DNA of 39,074 bases from Oscillospiraceae bacterium (GCA_021205095.1 JAJPYE010000048.1:1-39074), one strand, 5' to 3'; counted from the first letter of the stretch, positions 22,654-30,939 are shown. The notes: generated by a model from the sequence alone, not told the origin. Numbers and translations: made by a program.

Positions 22654-24204
22654 TTATTCGACGAAGTCGTCGCCTTCAATATAGTCCCATGCCTCCATAC
22701 CGGCCATGCGGCCGGAGTTCAGGGCCCAGCTCATGGTGGAGCCGGGGTTATAGAAGCAGTACTCGCCGCCGAACACCACGTTGGCGGTGTCGGTGCCGCA
22801 GGCGAACAGGCCGGGGATGGGGCAGTCGTCGGACTCGCGGAGAACCTTCATGTCGTGGTTGACCTTGATGCCGCCCAGAGAGCCGTAGCCGGAGGGGAAG
22901 TGGCGGGCCACATAGTACTTGTCGCCAGTGATGGGCCGCAGCCAGCGGGCGGGCTTGCAGAAGTCGGCGTCGTAGCCGCCGGCGAAGCTGTTGTACCGCT
23001 CGATGGTCTTCTTGAGGGTCTTCAGGTCGATGCCCGTCACCTCGCAGACCTCCTCCAGGCTGCTGCACTCATAGAAGTTGTTCTCCTGAGGCTCGTTCTC
23101 GTCCTGATACTGAACGCCGTTGTCGGCCATAAAGACGCTGTTCTCGGCAGCGGACTTCACGCCGGAGAAGTACAGCTCCTTCTCATGCTCCCACTTGTTC
23201 AGATCCTTCACCGCGTGGTGATAGGTGATGTAGTCCAGGCCATGCTCCTTCATGTAGTCGATGCCGTCCTGGCCGATGATGGAGAAGGCACGGTGGCCCG
23301 CCTGGGCGTTGATGGCGTTGCCGGTGAAGGTGGTGTTGTTCATGATCTGCTCGTTGATGATGCGCTCGCCGTGGATGTTCACCATGATGGTGGAGGGCTG
23401 ACGCATGGCCTCGGACAGGGTCTTGAACACGTCGGTGGTGCCGGGGGTGTTGTAGGTCACTTCCATGGAGATGGGGGCCTTGGTGGCGCCGATCTTCCAG
23501 GCCATCTTCATGCCGTCGCCGTCCAGGCCGGGGATGCGGAAGGTGAACATATCCTTGCCCCAGGTGAAGCCCAGGTACTCCTTGATCATCTCCACGTTGT
23601 TGCCGATGCCGCCGGTGCCGATGATAACGGCGTCCGACAGGCACTCGACCTCCTCGCCGCTCTCGTCCACGGCGATCACGCCCAGAACCTGGCCCTTGTC
23701 GCCCACGATCAGCTCACGGGCGGGGGTGCGGAAGTGGAAGTCCACGCCCAGGGAGTTGGCGTAGTCGGTCATCAGCTTGACCATGTGGCTGGCCTGGCGC
23801 TCGGCGGGCTTGTTGGCGCCGGGGAGCTTGATCATGTGCTGGGTGATGTGGCTGTCCTGGAAGTATTTGTAAGCGCCCAGGATCTCCACGCCGAAGTTTT
23901 CCACCCACTCCACGGTGGAGGCGGACATATTGAACCAGCGGCGGACGGTTTGGGCGTCGGCCTTCCAGTGGTTGTACTCCATGGTGAACTTGAAGGCGTC
24001 GTCCTTCGTCCACTCGATCATCTGGTCACGCTGGACATGGGACTCCACGGCGAAGAACGCCATGCCCATGTTGGCCGCGCCGCCAGTGGTGCCGCTCTTT
24101 TCAAAGACCACGACCTGCGCGCCCTTCTCCGCCGCCTGGGTGGCCGCTGTCAGGCCGGACAGGCCGCCGCCGACAACGCAAATATCGGCTTCCAAATGTT
24201 TCAT
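22654..24204 (-). CDS. FAD-binding dehydrogenase/reductase, fumarate-reductase-like flavoprotein fold
   Basis: A 516-residue flavoprotein of the FAD_binding_2 family, which includes fumarate and urocanate reductases and 3-ketosteroid dehydrogenases. The N-terminal dinucleotide motif is VVGGGLSGLTAATQAAEKG, and the end has FGGEYCFYNPGSTMSWALNSGRMAG-type FAD contacts (22690-22770). The substrate-domain segment reads SGYGSLGGIKVNHDM, where true fumarate reductases have HHTMGG, so plain fumarate reduction is unlikely. There is no signal peptide or heme/FMN domain, so it should be cytosolic. ATG 24204 has AGGAGG at 24219-24214; an upstream extension to 24324 would run into the preceding gene. It is last in a probable four-gene unit. 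Substrate unknown. Confidence 0.87.
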   Translation of the reverse strand: MKHLEADICVVGGGLSGLTAATQAAEKGAQVVVFEKSGTTGGAANMGMAFFAVESHVQRDQMIEWTKDDAFKFTMEYNHWKADAQTVRRWFNMSASTVEWVENFGVEILGAYKYFQDSHITQHMIKLPGANKPAERQASHMVKLMTDYANSLGVDFHFRTPARELIVGDKGQVLGVIAVDESGEEVECLSDAVIIGTGGIGNNVEMIKEYLGFTWGKDMFTFRIPGLDGDGMKMAWKIGATKAPISMEVTYNTPGTTDVFKTLSEAMRQPSTIMVNIHGERIINEQIMNNTTFTGNAINAQAGHRAFSIIGQDGIDYMKEHGLDYITYHHAVKDLNKWEHEKELYFSGVKSAAENSVFMADNGVQYQDENEPQENNFYECSSLEEVCEVTGIDLKTLKKTIERYNSFAGGYDADFCKPARWLRPITGDKYYVARHFPSGYGSLGGIKVNHDMKVLRESDDCPIPGLFACGTDTANVVFGGEYCFYNPGSTMSWALNSGRMAGMEAWDYIEGDDFVE

Positions 24205-24249
24205 TTGAGGTTTCCTCCTAAAGATAAAACTATAATAATTTCTTACAAA

Positions 24250-24275
24250 GGGGGCCGATGTATCCATCGACCCCT
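24250..24275 (-). terminator. Possible attenuating hairpin before the FAD gene
   Basis: GGGG-C-CGATG (24251-24260) pairs with CATCG-A-CCCC (24265-24274), with one C-A mismatch. On the minus strand it is followed by CTTTGT. It lies between the barrel-protein stop and the FAD gene and could lower expression of the FAD gene. The U-run is weak. Confidence 0.45.
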
Positions 24276-24289
24276 GGGGATTACCTGAT

Positions 24290-25072
24290 TTACTCCTTGT
24301 CGGGGATACGGATAAAGCCCTCAAGGTGCTTGATGATGGTGGCGGGCAGCTCCAGGGGGCTGCCGTCCGGCATGGTGGCTACGCCCTTCGTTTCGCCGCC
24401 GCCTTCGGTGGTGCCGATCATCAGACCTCTGGCGCCCTCATAACGGCCTGTGCCGCCGACGATCACGTTCACGATCACGTCCTGACGGGTGTAAACGGAG
24501 TTGTAGACAATGCACTGATTGGGGTCGGTGCCGCGAATGGCCATCATGCCGTCCCAGGCGTAGATGTCGCCGTCCTCCTGCCGATAGATGCAGAAAAGGT
24601 CGGTCTCGAACTGTTTCATCCAGTCCTCCGTGAAGTATTTCTCCACAGGGAAATCAGCGGCTTCCTTATTGTAACCCTCGCCGCAGTCCTGGATGCCGTA
24701 GTAGTTGCTGACGCCGAAGGGGTGGAACCAGCCGATGCCGGAATGGATGGTCTTGCCGCCGTTCGGCCACTCACGATACTGGTCGTAGCCGGCATGATAG
24801 TTCATGCGAACCTGGTAGACCTTGCCCTTTTCCTTTTCGGTCAGTTCGGGGGTTTCTTCTTCCTTTTTGACTTCTTCCACAGTAATTTCCTCCACAGGGA
24901 TCTCTGCCACAGCGGGGGCCTCAGCCGCCGCAGGAGCGGCCTCCTGGACGGGGGCAGTCTCCGTGATGGGGACGGCCTCCGCCACAGGGGCGGCCTCTAC
25001 AGGCGCTTCAGGAGCGGCCATGACAGGATCTTTTTTTTGCGCGGTATCTTTTTTCTTTCCAAAAAGACCCAT
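24290..25072 (-). CDS. Protein with low-complexity N-terminus and allene-oxide-cyclase/dirigent-like barrel domain
   Basis: A 260-residue protein with three parts. MGLFGKKKDTAQKKD is a basic start. Residues 17-90 are rich in Ala, Pro, Glu and Val (VEAAPVAEAVPITETAPVQE). The rest is a compact domain with KGKVYQVRMNYHAGYDQYRE, FCIYRQEDGDIYAWDGMMAI and VNVIVGGTGRYEGARGLMIG. The GGTGRYEGARG stretch resembles the beta-barrel core of allene oxide cyclase and dirigent proteins, which guide cyclisation or isomerisation of small hydrophobic molecules. No signal peptide is seen. It lies between the MFS carrier and the FAD protein, so an isomerase or binding role in the same pathway is plausible. The fold call is motif-based and moderate in certainty. 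Confidence 0.65.
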   Translation of the reverse strand: MGLFGKKKDTAQKKDPVMAAPEAPVEAAPVAEAVPITETAPVQEAAPAAAEAPAVAEIPVEEITVEEVKKEEETPELTEKEKGKVYQVRMNYHAGYDQYREWPNGGKTIHSGIGWFHPFGVSNYYGIQDCGEGYNKEAADFPVEKYFTEDWMKQFETDLFCIYRQEDGDIYAWDGMMAIRGTDPNQCIVYNSVYTRQDVIVNVIVGGTGRYEGARGLMIGTTEGGGETKGVATMPDGSPLELPATIIKHLEGFIRIPDKE

Positions 25073-25140
25073 GATTGTGTGTTCTCCTTCAATTATAATA
25101 TGGTGTTTACGCGCGTGTTAATATAAATGGATAAATGGAA

Positions 25141-26472
25141 TTAGGCCTCGGCAGCCTCGTCCTTCTTCTGAACATAATCGCGGTCAGCCGCGTTCATATC
25201 GGGGATAGAGCGCATCATAACGGTGGCGATCAGGCCGATGATAATAACGACGAACAGAATACCGAACGCAACGCCGGCCTTGCCAGCCTCGATAAGGGCG
25301 ACCATCATCATAGCGGCAAAGGCGGAGGGGATGAGCTGGATAGCCATGATGATACGGTTGGCGGACTGATACTCACGACGGCCATAGGCATAGGTGATGG
25401 ATGCGGGGTGCATGGTGGGAACGCCGCCGGTCATGCAGGCAACGCCGAAGCCCCAGAGGATCTCCAGAGGCACGCTGCCGCCCTCCGGCATAATCCACAG
25501 AGCGATGACGGGAATCATTTCTGTCAGGCCCAGGATGAAGGAGGCTGTGACGGTACCCAGCTTGTCGTCGATCCAACCGAAGACATAGCTCATGGGGATA
25601 CCCAGGATAGCGCCCATGGCCAGGTATGTGGTGGCGCTCAGCCAAACTTCAATACCGCCCAGCGCCATGAAGCGAACAGCCATGGAACTCATGCAGCCGT
25701 TGATAATGAACTGGAAAGCGGCATAGGAAACAATCATGATCCAGCCGCGCTTCTCGCTGAGAACCTGCTTCACAGTCAGCTTGATTTCAGGCTCCTCCTG
25801 CTCGGAGATGGGGGGATGATCCGCACCGTCGGGGTACAGACCGGCCTCTTCGGGGGTATCTTTCAGCAGGATGCGGGTCAGCAGGGCGATGACCGCCAGG
25901 ATAACGGCAATGCCGATGTAGAAGGGGCGATAGTCGCCGCCCAGGCGGTTGTTAATGAAGTTTGTCATCACAGAGGTGCCCACCACGGAGAACAGGGGGC
26001 TGCCCAGGGTGATGATTCCCATGATACGACCGCGATACTTGATGTACCAGCTTGCGGCGAGCTGGAAGCCGGACATCTGCAGACACATGCAGGTGCAGCG
26101 GATAACGAACAGGGAGATGGCATACAGCCAGTAAATGCCGGTGGTGGCGCCGCCGTAGATGTCAAGGCCGTTGGCGGCCACGATGCCCACGCAGCCCAGA
26201 GCAGACAGAACGATGCAGGGGATCAGGGTCTTGCGGACGCCATACTTGATGAACAGCGTACCATAGGCAAAGGTCAGCGCGATGCAGACGAAGTCGCCCA
26301 CAGTCTTGGGGAGCTGAGTCAGGGTAGCGCTCCAGCCGCCGCCATCCGCAGTTATGTAGGTCTGGATGATGTTGATATGGTCATTTTGCAGACCGGAGTA
26401 CATGAACATATAGACGATGCCCAGGATGCAGAACGCAATCGTATAGGCGCCGAATTTTTTGTTTTTGAGCAT
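25141..26472 (-). CDS. Major facilitator superfamily transporter
   Basis: A 443-residue carrier with 12 hydrophobic segments and a central charged loop (KDTPEEAGLYPDGADHPPIS). RGRIMGIITLGSPLFSVVGT and KYRGR correspond to the loop 2-3 / helix 5 region of oxalate-formate-antiporter-like (OFA) MFS proteins, which move organic anions. The N-terminal pair of helices has YMFMYSGLQNDHINIIQTYI. AGGAGG lies about 9 bases before the ATG at 26472. It is the second gene of the probable operon with the cysteine-repeat protein, barrel protein and FAD flavoprotein. Uptake of the pathway's substrate or substrate/product exchange is inferred. Confidence 0.88.
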   Translation of the reverse strand: MLKNKKFGAYTIAFCILGIVYMFMYSGLQNDHINIIQTYITADGGGWSATLTQLPKTVGDFVCIALTFAYGTLFIKYGVRKTLIPCIVLSALGCVGIVAANGLDIYGGATTGIYWLYAISLFVIRCTCMCLQMSGFQLAASWYIKYRGRIMGIITLGSPLFSVVGTSVMTNFINNRLGGDYRPFYIGIAVILAVIALLTRILLKDTPEEAGLYPDGADHPPISEQEEPEIKLTVKQVLSEKRGWIMIVSYAAFQFIINGCMSSMAVRFMALGGIEVWLSATTYLAMGAILGIPMSYVFGWIDDKLGTVTASFILGLTEMIPVIALWIMPEGGSVPLEILWGFGVACMTGGVPTMHPASITYAYGRREYQSANRIIMAIQLIPSAFAAMMMVALIEAGKAGVAFGILFVVIIIGLIATVMMRSIPDMNAADRDYVQKKDEAAEA

Positions 26473-26534
26473 TACGCGATTCCTCCTGATTGTTAAATCA
26501 TAAAATTAAACGCCGGGAACAGTGGACTGGAGAC

Positions 26535-27383
26535 TCAGTCTTTTTTCTTCTTGCCGAAGGAGAGCATGATAATCGCAAGCTCCGCCACAAGAATGACGAC
26601 CATGATGATCGCGATGGTGTACCACAGGGAGTTGTTGGGATCGGAGATCTCAACAGTCTCTGCCTCGGCCTCGTCGGAGGCTTCGTCGGAGGCGGTATCA
26701 TCGCCCTCAAGCAGGCCATAGTAGTAAATCGCGTTGCCCTCGGTGGCGTTCAGCGTGTCGCCGCAGTTGTCGCAGACCCAGGTGCCATAGGACTCATAGG
26801 TGCCGTCCTCGGCGATGACTGCGTCATACTGATAGGTGTAGGAGTGGCCGACGGCGGGGATCAGCTCCTCCCCGCAGACGGTGCAGACCACGGCCTCGGT
26901 GCAGGTGGCCTCCTCCGCGCTGGGAGTATGCTCGGTGGTGGGGATGACCTCAGAATAGGTGTCGCCGCAGACGGAGCAGGTGTAGGTGATAAGCCCCTCC
27001 TCGGTGCAGGTGGCTTCCTTGGTAGAGGCGATATAGCTATGCTCGCCGGTGGCGGGAAGATCATAGGTGTAGGTCAGGCCGCACTCGGCACATTCCATGG
27101 TCACGGTACCCGCTTCCGCACAGGTGGCGTCAACGATTTCGACGATGACGAAGCTGTGGTCGTGGGCGGGGGCCTCCTCGACTTCTTCGACTTCCTCCGC
27201 TTCTTCAGCGGCTGCTGCCGCGATGGTGGTAGCCGACTCAGTCGGAACCAGGGTGGTTTCGGTTGTACTTGTGGCCGCCGTCGTGGTTTCCGCCGCCTCT
27301 GCCTCTGCCGACGCTTCGCCGGAGGCAAACACGGGACATACCAAAATGGCTGCCATGAGAACAAACGCTAGAATTTTCTTCAT
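26535..27383 (-). CDS. Exported membrane-anchored protein with CxxC repeats
   Basis: A 282-residue protein. A signal peptide (MKKILAFVLMAAILVCPVFA) precedes a Thr/Ala/Glu-rich linker, then three to four short repeats with a Cys ... Cys-x2-Cys pattern: ATCAEAGTVTMECAECG, ATCTEEGLITYTCSVCG, ATCTEAVVCTVCG and a final WVCDNCG. Many repeats are followed by IP-x-T-x-H or PAVGHSY. An acidic stretch and a C-terminal helix (WYTIAIIMVVILVAELAIIM) with a KKKKD stop-transfer end follow. Similar zinc-ribbon-like repeats occur in Firmicutes surface proteins of unknown role. It is first in a probable operon with a carrier and enzymes, which is unusual. Metal binding is likely from the cysteine pattern but inferred. 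Confidence 0.82.
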   Translation of the reverse strand: MKKILAFVLMAAILVCPVFASGEASAEAEAAETTTAATSTTETTLVPTESATTIAAAAAEEAEEVEEVEEAPAHDHSFVIVEIVDATCAEAGTVTMECAECGLTYTYDLPATGEHSYIASTKEATCTEEGLITYTCSVCGDTYSEVIPTTEHTPSAEEATCTEAVVCTVCGEELIPAVGHSYTYQYDAVIAEDGTYESYGTWVCDNCGDTLNATEGNAIYYYGLLEGDDTASDEASDEAEAETVEISDPNNSLWYTIAIIMVVILVAELAIIMLSFGKKKKD

Positions 27384-27425
27384 TTTCGTGTCTCCCTTAT
27401 CTACGAAATGGTTAATGCTTATTGA

Positions 27426-27454
27426 ATTGTAACATAAGTTTGGGAAATTGCCAA
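27426..27454 (-). promoter_or_regulatory. Promoter of the CxxC protein-MFS-barrel-FAD unit
   Basis: Minus strand: TTGGCA (27454-27449), 17-base spacer, TACAAT (27431-27426). The start of transcription would fall near 27419, some 36 bases before the ATG. Confidence 0.8.
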
Positions 27455-27484
27455 CACCTTTTTTGTTAAATCACTAATTTTGCA

Positions 27485-27512
27485 ATCTTTTGTTGTAACG
27501 ACAACGAAAGAT
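27485..27512. promoter_or_regulatory. 28-base inverted repeat upstream of the flavoprotein operon promoter
   Basis: ATCTTTTGTTGT (27485-27496) and ACAACGAAAGAT (27501-27512) are reverse complements at 11 of 12 positions, separated by AACG. The repeat lies 31-58 bases upstream of the -35 box, a usual place for an activator site. No regulator gene is adjacent. Binding is inference. Confidence 0.55.
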
Positions 27513-27653
27513 TACGACATTTTAATCAATTCCTCTGTTTGCCTGCCAAAAATACCCGCCTGATTTTGGCGAAAATGACAGGCTTCGGACGCTGCGCCGG
27601 GCGGCGGACAGTCCAGGGCTTTTGCTTCGTTTTCCTTTTCTCCGGGACGAAAA

Positions 27654-27695
27654 GAAGGGCTGCGGCGACTGCTTTCACAGCCTCCGCAGCCCTTC
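27654..27695 (-). terminator. Terminator of the HtrA gene
   Basis: GAAGGGCTGCGG (27654-27665) pairs perfectly with CCGCAGCCCTTC (27684-27695); the minus strand continues TTTTCG. It lies about 115 bases past the htrA stop. A smaller hairpin, CCGCCGC/GCGGCGG at 27704-27723, precedes it on the minus strand. Nothing else is recognised in 27513-27808. Confidence 0.75.
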
Positions 27696-27808
27696 CTGCG
27701 TTTCCGCCGCGCCCGTGCGGCGGAGATAACGTGTTCGGTTTTACGTTGGAGTTTTATTCATCAGGTGTGTTGACGGACAACAGGACATCTATTTACACCG
27801 GCGCGGTA

Positions 27809-29335
27809 TCAATACATACCGTAGCCGAAGAATTGGCTCATGCCGCCCTGGGAACTTTGCCCTCCCTGCATTTCGCCGGAGGCAGAGGTGTCGGTGTCTT
27901 CCTCCTCTTCCTCTTCCGTCTCCTCGTCGGGGAGCTTTTCATCGAAGGTGATGGTCAGGGTGATATATTCGTCGTCCCGGAAGACCGTCAGCTCGGCGGT
28001 GTCCCCGGCCCGGTAGGATTTGACGACGGTGGTCAGGTCGCTGGCGCTGGAGATCGTGGTGTCGTCCACGGCGGTGATGATGTCGCCCACCTCAAGACCT
28101 GCCGCCTCGGCGGCGCTGCCCTCGTTCACGGAGTCGATATAAGCGCCCTCGACCATGCCGTAATACTCGGCGATGGTGGCGGTGACAGTCCGGGCGGACA
28201 CGCCCATATAGGCCTTATCGGTGACGTAGCCGTAGGTCAGGATCTGGTTCGCGATGTGGATGGCCTCATTGATGGGGATGGCGAAGCCCAGGCCCTCCAC
28301 GCCGGTGTCGGAATACTTGGCGGTGACGATGCCGATGACCTGGCCGCTGGTGTTATACACAGGGCCGCCGGAGTTGCCGCTGTTCACCGCCGCATCGATC
28401 TGGAACATATTCATGGCCACGCCTTCCTCGGTGGTGATGGTGCGGTTGGTGGCGGACACGATGCCGCTGGTCATGGTATAGGTCAGCTCACCCAGGGGGT
28501 TGCCCACGGCGTAGATCTCCTGGCCTACCACCAGCTCGTCGGAATCGCCCAGCTCCGCGGCGTTCAGGCCGGTGGCGTCTATCTTCAGAACGGCGATGTC
28601 GCTGTCCTCGTCGAAGCCGACGATCTCGGCCACATATTCCGTCTCGTCATACATCATGACGGTGATCTCATACCCGCCCTCGTAGGCGTCCTCGATGACG
28701 TGGTAGTTTGTCATGATGTAGCCGTCCTCGCTGATGATGAAGCCGCTGCCGGAAACGCTGGTGGAGGTGGCCTGTCCGAAGACGTTGTAGGTGATCTCCG
28801 TAGTGATGCCCACCACCTGCTGGGTGGCCAGCTCATAGACGGCGGTGGCCGTGCTGACGGAGGTGCTGGAGGAGGAGACGCTGGTCAGCTCAAGGGTGCT
28901 GGAGGAGCTGGAGACAACGACGCTGTCGGTGTCCTCCTCCGCGCTCTCCACAACCGCGGCTTGGTCGCTGCCGCCGGTGACGAAATAGGTGATGCCGGAG
29001 CCGAACAGCCCGGCCACCAGGGCGCACACGATGCAGATGGCGGCGATAGCGCCCGCACCCAAGGGCTTGCGGGGCTTTTTCTCCTTCTTCATATGCCGGG
29101 CCTTGGGGGGATCCTGGGGCGGCTCCTGCGCTGCCTGGAAGGTCTGCTGCTCCGCCTCCTGGGCCGTCTGCCGGGCGGATTCGGGGGGCCGGTAGGAAGC
29201 GCCGGGGGCGACATATATGGGGTCTACCGGCTTATACACCGGCTGGGGGGATGTATAAGCGCCGTCCGCCTGGGCGGTATTCTGTTCCGTACCTTGTTCA
29301 TTGCTCTGCGGGTACATATCGTTTCTGTCATCCAT
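27809..29335 (-). CDS. HtrA/DegP-type membrane-anchored serine protease with PDZ domain
   Basis: A 508-residue S1C protease that degrades or refolds damaged exported proteins. A cytoplasmic Gln/Pro-rich N-terminus (about 1-75) precedes one transmembrane helix (GAIAAICIVCALVAGLFGSG). After a Ser-rich linker come the trypsin-like motifs: the His in TNYHVIEDAY near 212, the Asp in DSDIAVLKI near 243, and the nucleophile Ser in NSGNSGGPVYN near 320. A PDZ domain follows (YIDSVNEGSAAEAAGLEVGD). The end is acidic, then Gly/Gln-rich (QGGQSSQGGMSQFFGYGMY). ATG 29335 has AGGAGG 7 bases upstream; extending to 29416 would run past the promoter. It is monocistronic with its own promoter and terminator. 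Confidence 0.93.
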   Translation of the reverse strand: MDDRNDMYPQSNEQGTEQNTAQADGAYTSPQPVYKPVDPIYVAPGASYRPPESARQTAQEAEQQTFQAAQEPPQDPPKARHMKKEKKPRKPLGAGAIAAICIVCALVAGLFGSGITYFVTGGSDQAAVVESAEEDTDSVVVSSSSSTLELTSVSSSSTSVSTATAVYELATQQVVGITTEITYNVFGQATSTSVSGSGFIISEDGYIMTNYHVIEDAYEGGYEITVMMYDETEYVAEIVGFDEDSDIAVLKIDATGLNAAELGDSDELVVGQEIYAVGNPLGELTYTMTSGIVSATNRTITTEEGVAMNMFQIDAAVNSGNSGGPVYNTSGQVIGIVTAKYSDTGVEGLGFAIPINEAIHIANQILTYGYVTDKAYMGVSARTVTATIAEYYGMVEGAYIDSVNEGSAAEAAGLEVGDIITAVDDTTISSASDLTTVVKSYRAGDTAELTVFRDDEYITLTITFDEKLPDEETEEEEEEDTDTSASGEMQGGQSSQGGMSQFFGYGMY

Positions 29336-29386
29336 GATACTGCCTCCTGTTTGTTTTGGGAAAAGGATGAATTGTTTTTGTTTGTG

Positions 29387-29416
29387 AGTATAATGTAACC
29401 CATTTTTTCCTGGCAA
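29387..29416 (-). promoter_or_regulatory. Promoter of the HtrA gene
   Basis: Minus strand: TTGCCA (29416-29411), 18-base spacer, TATACT (29392-29387), about 50 bases before the ATG. No CssR-type operator was recognised. Confidence 0.65.
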
Positions 29417-29465
29417 TCTACGGGAATATGTAAATAAAATGTGGATAATTTGTTACTCATGGGAC

Positions 29466-29507
29466 AAAAAAAGAACGCACTGTGAACAATGCGTTCCCAG
29501 TGCGTTC
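29466..29507 (-). terminator. Terminator of the uracil permease gene
   Basis: GAACGCACTG (29473-29482) pairs perfectly with CAGTGCGTTC (29498-29507). On the minus strand the stem is followed by seven T residues (29472-29466). A third, overlapping TGCGTTC (29490-29496) could form an alternative shorter hairpin. Confidence 0.9.
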
Positions 29508-29529
29508 CGGATAAGCGCCGGAGACGGCG

Positions 29530-30876
29530 TTATTTTTCCTCCGGCTCCTCGTCCTTCTCCCCGGAGAGCATGACGTTCGCCAGGATGCCGAGGATCAGGG
29601 CGCAGGCCACGGTGCGGATCTCCACCGCGCCGAAGGTCAGGGTCATGCCGCCCACGCCGGTGATGAAGATGACGGAGGCCACGAACAGATTGCGGTTTTT
29701 GTTCAGGTCAACGGATTGCAGCATTTTGAAGCCGGACACGGCGATAAAGCCGTACAGGGCCACGCACACGCCGCCCATGACGCAGGAGGGGATGGACTCC
29801 AGAAAGGCCATCAGGGGGCTAACGAAGGAGAACAGGATGCACAGCCCCGCCGCGCCCCAGATGGTGATGGTGGAGGCGTTGCGGGTGATGGCCACGCAGC
29901 CGATGGACTCGCCATAGGTGGTGTTGGGGCAGCCGCCGAACACGGCCCCCGCCATGGAACCCACGCCGTCGCCCAGCAGGGTGCGGGTCAGGCCCGGCTC
30001 CTTCAGAAGATCCACGCCCACGATGGAGCTGAGGTTCTTGTGGTCGGCCAGATGCTCCGCGAAGACCACGAAGGCCACCGGTACATAGGCGGAGAACAGG
30101 GTCAGCAGGTAGGTGCCGGAGATGTCCTTCAGGCCGCCGTTTCCAAGGATAAAGGTGAAGTCCGGCACGGAGAACAGGCCGCAGCCGACGAAGGAGCTGT
30201 AGTCGATGACGATCAGGGCCTCCGCCCCGGTGAGCTTGCCGATGATGGCGAAGACGGAGGCGGCGGCGTAGCCCGCCAGGATGCCCACGATGAAGGGGAT
30301 CAGCCGCAGGCCCTTTTTGCCATAGGTGGAGGCCAGCATGGTCACGGCCAGGGTGATCAGGCCGCAGATGACCGCCACATAGGTGGAGCCGCCGGCGGTG
30401 CTGGAAGAGGTCAGGTCGCCCACCGCGTTGGCGGAAAGGCTCAGACCGATGATGGCCACGGTCGGCCCGATGATGACCGGGGGCATAAGCTTGTCCACCC
30501 AGGCCACGCCGCAGAATTTGATGATGACGGCCAGAAGCACATACACCAGCCCCGCCATTACCGCGCCGATGATCAGGCCCCAGTACCCGGCGGCCATGGA
30601 GGCCGCGCCGGAGAAGGCGCTCATCATGGAGCCGATAAAGGCGAAGGAGGAGCCGATAAACACCGGGCTTGCGGAGCGGGTGAACAGCAGATATACAATG
30701 GAGCCGACGCCCGCCCCGAACAGGGCGGCGGAGGCGGGCAGGGCCGTGCCGCAGCTTGAGTTCACCACCGCCGGCACCGCGATGGTGGCGGCCATGATCG
30801 CCAGAAGCTGCTGCAGGGCAAACAGAAGGGTCTGGCCGAATTTGGGCCTGTCCTTAATGCCATAGATCAGATTCAT
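29530..30876 (-). CDS. uraA: Uracil:cation symporter (NCS2 / UraA family)
   Basis: A 448-residue membrane carrier with about 14 hydrophobic segments that imports uracil for pyrimidine salvage. The family signature GGCPNTTYGESIGCVAITRN (residues about 310-330) matches UraA-type proteins rather than the xanthine/urate branch. GVGSIVYLLFTRSASPVFIG, then SSFAFIGSM in TM3, and KLMPPVIIGPTVAIIGLSL are other NCS2 marks. AAGGAG lies upstream of the ATG at 30876. The promoter's -35 box is inside the terminator hairpin of the upstream glycosyltransferase gene. No PyrR-type attenuator is seen in the roughly 28-base leader, so control by UMP is not evident. Confidence 0.9.
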   Translation of the reverse strand: MNLIYGIKDRPKFGQTLLFALQQLLAIMAATIAVPAVVNSSCGTALPASAALFGAGVGSIVYLLFTRSASPVFIGSSFAFIGSMMSAFSGAASMAAGYWGLIIGAVMAGLVYVLLAVIIKFCGVAWVDKLMPPVIIGPTVAIIGLSLSANAVGDLTSSSTAGGSTYVAVICGLITLAVTMLASTYGKKGLRLIPFIVGILAGYAAASVFAIIGKLTGAEALIVIDYSSFVGCGLFSVPDFTFILGNGGLKDISGTYLLTLFSAYVPVAFVVFAEHLADHKNLSSIVGVDLLKEPGLTRTLLGDGVGSMAGAVFGGCPNTTYGESIGCVAITRNASTITIWGAAGLCILFSFVSPLMAFLESIPSCVMGGVCVALYGFIAVSGFKMLQSVDLNKNRNLFVASVIFITGVGGMTLTFGAVEIRTVACALILGILANVMLSGEKDEEPEEK

Positions 30877-30910
30877 TTTTCTATCTCCTTATTATATTCT
30901 TCAACCAAAA

Positions 30911-30939
30911 AGCATAACATTCCCGCCCTTGCCTGTCAA
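30911..30939 (-). promoter_or_regulatory. Promoter of the uracil permease gene, overlapping a terminator
   Basis: Minus strand: TTGACA (30939-30934), 17-base spacer, TATGCT (30916-30911). The -35 box falls in the loop and 3'-proximal arm of the hairpin at 30920-30948, so one sequence both ends the upstream transcript and starts the next. Confidence 0.75.

Noticed and set aside
24205-24324. Longer N-terminus for the FAD protein starting at 24324
   Set aside because: The extension overlaps the preceding barrel-protein gene and lacks a ribosome binding site, while ATG 24204 has AGGAGG and starts directly at the dinucleotide-binding fold.
25092-25121. TTAACA-18-TATAAT promoter-like sequence on the minus strand before the barrel-protein gene
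   Set aside because: The expected start point falls on the ribosome binding site itself (25084-25089), leaving no usable leader, so internal initiation here is unlikely.
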